Source: Thermoplasmata archaeon (lineage in GTDB: Archaea > Thermoplasmatota > Thermoplasmata > SG8-5 > JAGLSY01). Taken from it: DNA of 6,073 nt. Numbering within the stretch: position 1 is the stretch's first letter; each line of letters opens with the position of its first letter. The stretch is taken from assembly GCA_023135545.1 (NCBI GenBank), contig JAGLSY010000302.1, positions 1-6,073 on the forward strand, given 5' to 3'. Positions 4,201-6,073 of the stretch are shown one piece after another. Below the pieces are notes generated by a model, which did no database searches, was not told the DNA's origin, and saw nothing but the letters and a program-made list of their open reading frames with translations. Position numbers and translations under genes: made by a program.

Positions 4201-6073
4201 ATATCAGAATACAAAGAGGTAGCCTTCGAGAAAAAGCAGTTTGGTGTTATCAACCCCACCTATAAAGACGTGATGTACAATGTCACAGGAATTCCGACTC
4301 TTGACGGCGTTTACCGTCTGGGAATCCACCCTGACCCGAACCTCGCTCTGGCCAATGGTATGGCAGAGGAGGTTCCGCCTGTTTACAATTACTCACGAGT
4401 TCTCCTTGTCGTTGACCCATCGGGCTTAGACGTGGTCTATGTGGACCTGGACTTCGACCAGGACTTTTCGGACGAAAAGCCATGCTTCTTTGGCGACGAG
4501 GTCGCCTGGGCAGAATGGGTGAATGATGAAGGTGATGATGAACTACGTTCAGGCGGAATGATATATTTCATATCTGACGGAACAACACCTATACCATATT
4601 CTGACGTATACTGTGACAGGTACGGGCTTGATAATGTGATTCCTGGAGATGATGAGATGGTGTGCTTCTTCGGAGAGTTCGGAGAAGGTGCCATAAGTGG
4701 TACAGAGAGGGCTTCTGTAATTGTAGGACAGGGCAGACTGGATTCAGACCTGGCAGACCCTGACATCTACAATCAAGCTATTTCCCAGGGAATCGCCCCT
4801 GAGGCAAAGATAATGGCTGTTACCGACAGTATGTTCGATGGTTGGTATTTCACTGTCGAAGGATATGACGGCACACCTGGAACCGGCGACGAGGCCCAGA
4901 TAGTCAGCACGGGAGCCAGCATAGACGTTTATGAGAACGGCTGGGACTTCTATTCGAAATTCCTGGACTGGCTCACATACATCTACTCTGATGGAAGGAC
5001 TTCCTTTGTGGCCGGGTCGGGAGATACGCCCGGAGGCGGCTATGGGTTTGGCACAATAAATGCCCCCGGAGCATCACCGGCTGTTATAACTGCGGGTTCA
5101 GGTATTGATTATTATTACAGAACCGGACTTACTGGCCCGGGTGGAGAGAAATATGATGGTGGTACAAGCCCAGGATACGGAGATATCTATCCAACATCCA
5201 GCAGAGGTCCGACCATGGCTGGTGACCCTAAACCGGATATTATAGCCACCGGTGCTTTCACTGTCAGTTCAACACCTATCAATTCAGGTACGGGCACAGA
5301 TATTTGGATGGGACCCGGATTGGCATCATCCACCGCCTCGGGAATCCTTGCACTGGTTCATGATGCTTATTTCGAAGCAGTCCACACAGCTAGAAAAGAG
5401 TTCGTCTTGAACGCCAGTGCGAATACAACCGAAGCACAACTGTATCACAGGCCGGTTGTGGCCGGTACCTTGACGGTTTGGATAGATGGAGTTGAGACCA
5501 CGGCCTTCAGCCTGGATGCTGAAACAGGCATCATTACCTTTGATTCCAATGTGACTATCGGAGAAGTGATCACTGCAACATATGACTTCAAGGACCAATT
5601 CCCAGATGTTGAATCCGGGCGTTCAATATTGATGTCCGGAGCCGACGACATGAACTACGACCCCATGTCCCAGGGAGCCGGATATTGTAATGCAGCCGAA
5701 TCCACCAAGATAGCGTCTACCACAGGAGGAGCAAGGGTGACGCCGAACCGCTGGACGCCCGGTGACTATAAAGGCACATTATACGATTACTTCATCAAAC
5801 TATACTCTTCAGAAACAAAAGACGAGAACATGAAGAAGGAGTTTACCATTGAAAATTATGACCTATTTGCAATCAACGCTCATGTGCACGCAGGTGTGAT
5901 GGAGAAGACCGGTGAAACCCTGTACATCGTGGAGACCACCAAGACAAAGCAAAGCAGCTGGACCGTTCTGAACGCAGACGGCATATTTGACAAAGAGGGC
6001 AATATGCTCGGTTCGATTAACAGCACTCTGTGGGAAAATGCAGGCCTGGTGAAGATAACCGCTTCATCTGATG
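1150..6073 (+). CDS. Giant secreted subtilisin-like (S8) pseudoprotease with inserted fibronectin-III array; 3' end outside window
   Basis: The frame stays open for 1641 codons. Parts in order: signal peptide (K6 K7, hydrophobic 11-26); prodomain-like region about 58-145; start of the S8 domain with the Asp motif MPDSG (Asp195) and FGHPDL; inserted beta module (about 212-287); scaffold (about 288-326); second beta module and fibronectin-III-like array (about 327-1017); scaffold again (about 1035-1417) with GIAPEAKIMAV, SSRGP and KPDIIA; third beta module (1418-1483); ILMSGADD; and a beta-rich C-terminal region. The His position is Ser1183 (SGTERAS), the nucleophile position is Gly1390 (GPGLASS) and the oxyanion Asn position reads Ser1290. 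No His-Gly-Thr occurs anywhere. The protein should therefore not be a working protease by the S8 mechanism. About 20 N-x-S/T sequons fit a surface or secreted glycoprotein. Likely role, by inference: extracellular binding or structural protein. Sure of coding and of the S8 scaffold; the function is unknown. Confidence 0.9.
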   Translation, partial: MLNVVKKWQSVLVVVVLFASSFSLLASSIPTSLSDIEDASYDTQIGTIEDDSDMSKIQPSLSAKIYDEQKGMVKIFVPTLDVSELYGLLKEYRYQGLIGDRVGSSGELAIPTLEVPISLVTKIASLDSVIGVYEYPSTISKDRLLESIYDGENSDGLYGIPDDEPMSLYDAKHHNLEQAWSDGYTGTGVIVGMPDSGVDFGHPDLRGTQARVPAVPATVTAETVVALADEGQDNATLAHGNVIPGSETIYLNETATTAFTIDYATGALTFTTALAFNVTVTADYQYNSPYVGWPMAFDPASLGTYLDTERANGTWYVNTSYNTTAITIPADVVIDSDAEWDTYLEIINETVYGPAVGNGIERIFYLDHEDIVLGTYTLYIKDGAAWIKLVNDIHYELYPSTGKIKLTSDYGVLNSGMILYAYYNYTNPNINLVTEGVPTPTEGGTPQSMVVSGLEPGVPYSFAIKTKDEADNIGGMSNSPAGTAGIDSVLPGGIVDLTVEPSEDHSSVLINWTAPGDDGNEVGTTVTEYIVKYSTLPISNRVCFDYIDPEFTFTIEGNLSAGGKESRVISGTDDLRLPPGERLYFAIVGVDEAGNRGEISNCPPPVYVKNDIFPPAAITDLSAEIGFQHGEVNLTWTAPGDDGADGTAMGYTIKYSMSPITTEVEFDAALPVPLAAPIPQSGGSTEEFVVTGLGAGLTYYFAVETFDETDPMAVVQGILSSGPSLFAEAMDDSISPGQITDLNAVPGPNHASVRLFWNATGDDGAVGQATKYVIKYNTVDVYASASTYDPGLVDTWTPNTAGGAEEFVLERTMFGPISANTFYYFWVQAVDDGFRMGTPSASASATSTNDTIAPEAINDLSTAVADNHGYIILEWTAPHEDGGIGGACKQYVIKHSETPIIDEATFAAAAPLYLANPLDPGATETHLISLIHLYTPGTTLYFAIKAVDEAVSYGPLDLPSLPVSDVLRDDTIAPSTIGNLVATTADNNGEVVLNWTAPGDDDATGTASSYVIKYRKAISEYKEVAFEKKQFGVINPTYKDVMYNVTGIPTLDGVYRLGIHPDPNLALANGMAEEVPPVYNYSRVLLVVDPSGLDVVYVDLDFDQDFSDEKPCFFGDEVAWAEWVNDEGDDELRSGGMIYFISDGTTPIPYSDVYCDRYGLDNVIPGDDEMVCFFGEFGEGAISGTERASVIVGQGRLDSDLADPDIYNQAISQGIAPEAKIMAVTDSMFDGWYFTVEGYDGTPGTGDEAQIVSTGASIDVYENGWDFYSKFLDWLTYIYSDGRTSFVAGSGDTPGGGYGFGTINAPGASPAVITAGSGIDYYYRTGLTGPGGEKYDGGTSPGYGDIYPTSSRGPTMAGDPKPDIIATGAFTVSSTPINSGTGTDIWMGPGLASSTASGILALVHDAYFEAVHTARKEFVLNASANTTEAQLYHRPVVAGTLTVWIDGVETTAFSLDAETGIITFDSNVTIGEVITATYDFKDQFPDVESGRSILMSGADDMNYDPMSQGAGYCNAAESTKIASTTGGARVTPNRWTPGDYKGTLYDYFIKLYSSETKDENMKKEFTIENYDLFAINAHVHAGVMEKTGETLYIVETTKTKQSSWTVLNADGIFDKEGNMLGSINSTLWENAGLVKITASSD
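1321..1584 (+). other. Prodomain-like region
   Basis: Residues about 58-145 read like the N-terminal propeptide of S8 enzymes: a strand (MVKIFVPT), a helix (VSELYGLLKEY), a second strand, then VPISLVTKIASLDSVIGVYE, typical of the helix-strand end of such domains. Only one unit is visible here, against two in the divergent gene. In a protein with no active site it may serve folding only; that is inference. Confidence 0.6.
1621..1782 (+). other. Subtilase scaffold, segment 1 (Asp motif)
   Basis: Residues 158-211 include HHNLEQAWSDGYTGTGVIVG, the usual entry to an S8 domain, and MPDSGVDFGHPDLRGTQAR with Asp195 (codon 1732-1734) at the charge-relay position. This is the only triad residue retained. 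Confidence 0.85.
1783..2010 (+). other. Inserted beta module A
   Basis: Residues about 212-287 interrupt the scaffold between the Asp motif and the segment SPYVGWPMAFDP. The core (YLNETATTAFTIDYATG, then LTF and VTADYQY) resembles small beta modules common in surface and phage structural proteins, with the signature TGxIxF...xAxYxY. Module C (residues 1418-1483) shares TTAF, D and TG in the same order. Confidence 0.6.
2011..2127 (+). other. Subtilase scaffold, segment 2
   Basis: Residues 288-326 (SPYVGWPMAFDPASLGTYL, GTWYVNTSYNTT) appear to belong to the S8 domain loop region and to resume at about residue 1035 (YKDVMYNVTGIP, YRLGIHPDPN) after the long insertion. The pairing is inferred from how such proteins usually read through this region. 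Confidence 0.5.
2221..2427 (+). other. Inserted beta module B, in an AT-rich island
   Basis: Residues 358-426 contain VLGTYTLYIKDG, YELYPSTGKIKLTSD and GMILYAYYNYT, the same strand-turn-strand plan as modules A and C but more diverged. By hand count 2221-2460 is 30% G+C (72 of 240), against 50-60% in neighbouring sampled lines, so this stretch may have a separate origin. Confidence 0.5.
2470..2616 (+). repeat. Half fibronectin-III-like repeat (C-terminal half only)
   Basis: Residues 441-489 hold MVVSGLEPGVPYSFAIKTKD and EADNIGGMSNSP, which match the second half of the full repeats downstream (PPGERLYFAIVGVDEAGNRG in unit 1). The first half, with the W-T-A-P-G-D-D motif, is missing; module B sits in its place. 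Confidence 0.65.
2617..2979 (+). repeat. Fibronectin-III-like repeat 1
   Basis: Residues 490-610 start with PGGIVDLTVEP, then INWTAPGDDG (Trp512), YIVKYS and LYFAIVGVDEAGNRG. This is the fibronectin-III strand order, but at about 120 residues it is longer than the usual 90. Cys543 and Cys602 could form a disulfide; that is inference. Confidence 0.75.
2980..3342 (+). repeat. Fibronectin-III-like repeat 2
   Basis: Residues 611-731: PPAAITDLSAE, VNLTWTAPGDDG (Trp636), YTIKYSMSPI, VVTGLGAGLTYYFAVETFDE. It begins 124 residues after repeat 1, measured Trp to Trp, and follows the consensus most closely. Confidence 0.8.
3343..3696 (+). repeat. Fibronectin-III-like repeat 3
   Basis: Residues 732-849: SPGQITDLNAVPG, RLFWNATGDDG (Trp757), YVIKYN, TFYYFWVQAVDDG. 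The usual W-T-A-P has become W-N-A-T, which creates an N-A-T sequon at 758. It lies 121 residues after repeat 2. Confidence 0.8.
3697..4056 (+). repeat. Fibronectin-III-like repeat 4
   Basis: Residues 850-969: IAPEAINDLSTAVADNHG, LEWTAPHEDGG (Trp875), YVIKHSETPI, TLYFAIKAVDEA. It lies 118 residues after repeat 3. P-G-D-D-G has changed to P-H-E-D-G here. Confidence 0.8.
4057..4200 (+). repeat. Half fibronectin-III-like repeat (N-terminal half only)
   Basis: Residues 970-1017: IAPSTIGNLVATTADNNG, LNWTAPGDDD (Trp995), SYVIKYRKAI. The second half is absent; the sequence passes into YKDVMYNVTGIP of the subtilase scaffold. Together with the half unit at 2470-2616 it makes about one whole repeat split across the two ends of the array. 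Confidence 0.7.
4252..5400 (+). other. Subtilase scaffold, segment 3 (degenerate His and Ser sites)
   Basis: Residues 1035-1417 carry an acidic loop VDLDFDQDFSDE (1098-1109), SGGMIYFISDG, the His-equivalent SGTERASVIVGQG, GIAPEAKIMAV, a core strand (IVSTGAS), the oxyanion-equivalent VAGSGD, INAPGASPAVITAGS, SSRGP (1350-1354), KPDIIATGA and the Ser-equivalent GPGLASS in front of the helix GILALVHDAY. Structural motifs are kept while the catalytic ones are replaced. Confidence 0.8.
5401..5598 (+). other. Inserted beta module C
   Basis: Residues 1418-1483 separate the helix after the Ser site (ALVHDAYFEA) from ILMSGADDMNYD, two elements that normally sit close together in S8 proteins of this type. 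The core reads LTVWIDGVETTAFSLDAETG, then IITF and VITATYDF, close to module A. Confidence 0.6.
5599..6073 (+). other. End of subtilase domain and start of beta-rich C-terminal region
   Basis: Residues 1484-1641: SGRSILMSGADDMNYDPMSQ closes the peptidase fold, then VTPNRWTPGDYKG, EFTIENYDLFAIN and STLWENAGLVKITASSD form a beta-rich stretch of the kind that follows large extracellular S8 domains. The protein goes on past the window, so any anchor or further domains are not visible. Confidence 0.65.

Noticed and set aside
1150..6073. Decayed pseudogene or frameshifted protease
   Set aside because: The reading frame is open for 1641 codons with a good signal peptide, ribosome binding site and well-kept structural motifs. 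Only the catalytic positions are changed, so random decay is unlikely.

Overview
The window holds two divergently transcribed genes for large secreted proteins of the subtilisin (peptidase family S8) type, back to back across a 263-base intergenic region. Both genes run off the window: the minus-strand gene (886 down to 1) lacks its 3' end, and so does the plus-strand gene (1150 to 6073, 1641 codons seen with no stop). No RNA gene, mobile element, CRISPR array or terminator was seen.

Organism: probably an archaeon, perhaps a Thermoplasmatota-like euryarchaeote, though this is inference. Arginine codons lean to AGA/AGG (8 of 11 in the minus-strand gene by hand count) and isoleucine often uses ATA. 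A good archaeal TATA box (TTTATATA) faces the minus-strand gene and a weaker one (TTATATAA) faces the plus-strand gene. Both genes have strong GGAGG ribosome binding sites. A bacterial source cannot be excluded, because TATAAT-like boxes are also present.

Layout: 1-886 (minus) encodes a signal peptide, two tandem prodomain-like units and the start of the catalytic domain, including the Asp motif (VCDSG). 887-1149 is AT-rich and holds both promoters, both ribosome binding sites and a tandem 9-bp repeat. 1150-6073 (plus) encodes a signal peptide, a prodomain, and an S8 domain that is split by large insertions and followed by a beta-rich C-terminal region.

The plus-strand protein is the main interest. 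Its subtilase scaffold is clear (PDSG, FGHPDL, GIAPEAKIMAV, SSRGP, KPDIIA, AGILALV-like helix, ILMSGADD). However, the His position reads Ser (SGTERAS where HGTxxAS is expected), the nucleophile Ser reads Gly (GPGLASS where GTSxxxP is expected), and the oxyanion Asn is also replaced. The frame is intact, so this looks like a maintained, catalytically dead pseudoprotease. About 990 residues separate the Asp from the His-equivalent position. They include an array of fibronectin-III-like repeats with a period of about 120 residues, flanked by half repeats. A second kind of small beta module occurs at three loops of the scaffold.

Working model (inference): the plus-strand product is an extracellular binding or structural protein built on a dead protease scaffold. 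It may be co-regulated with the neighbouring subtilase, whose His and Ser lie outside the window, so its activity cannot be judged here.
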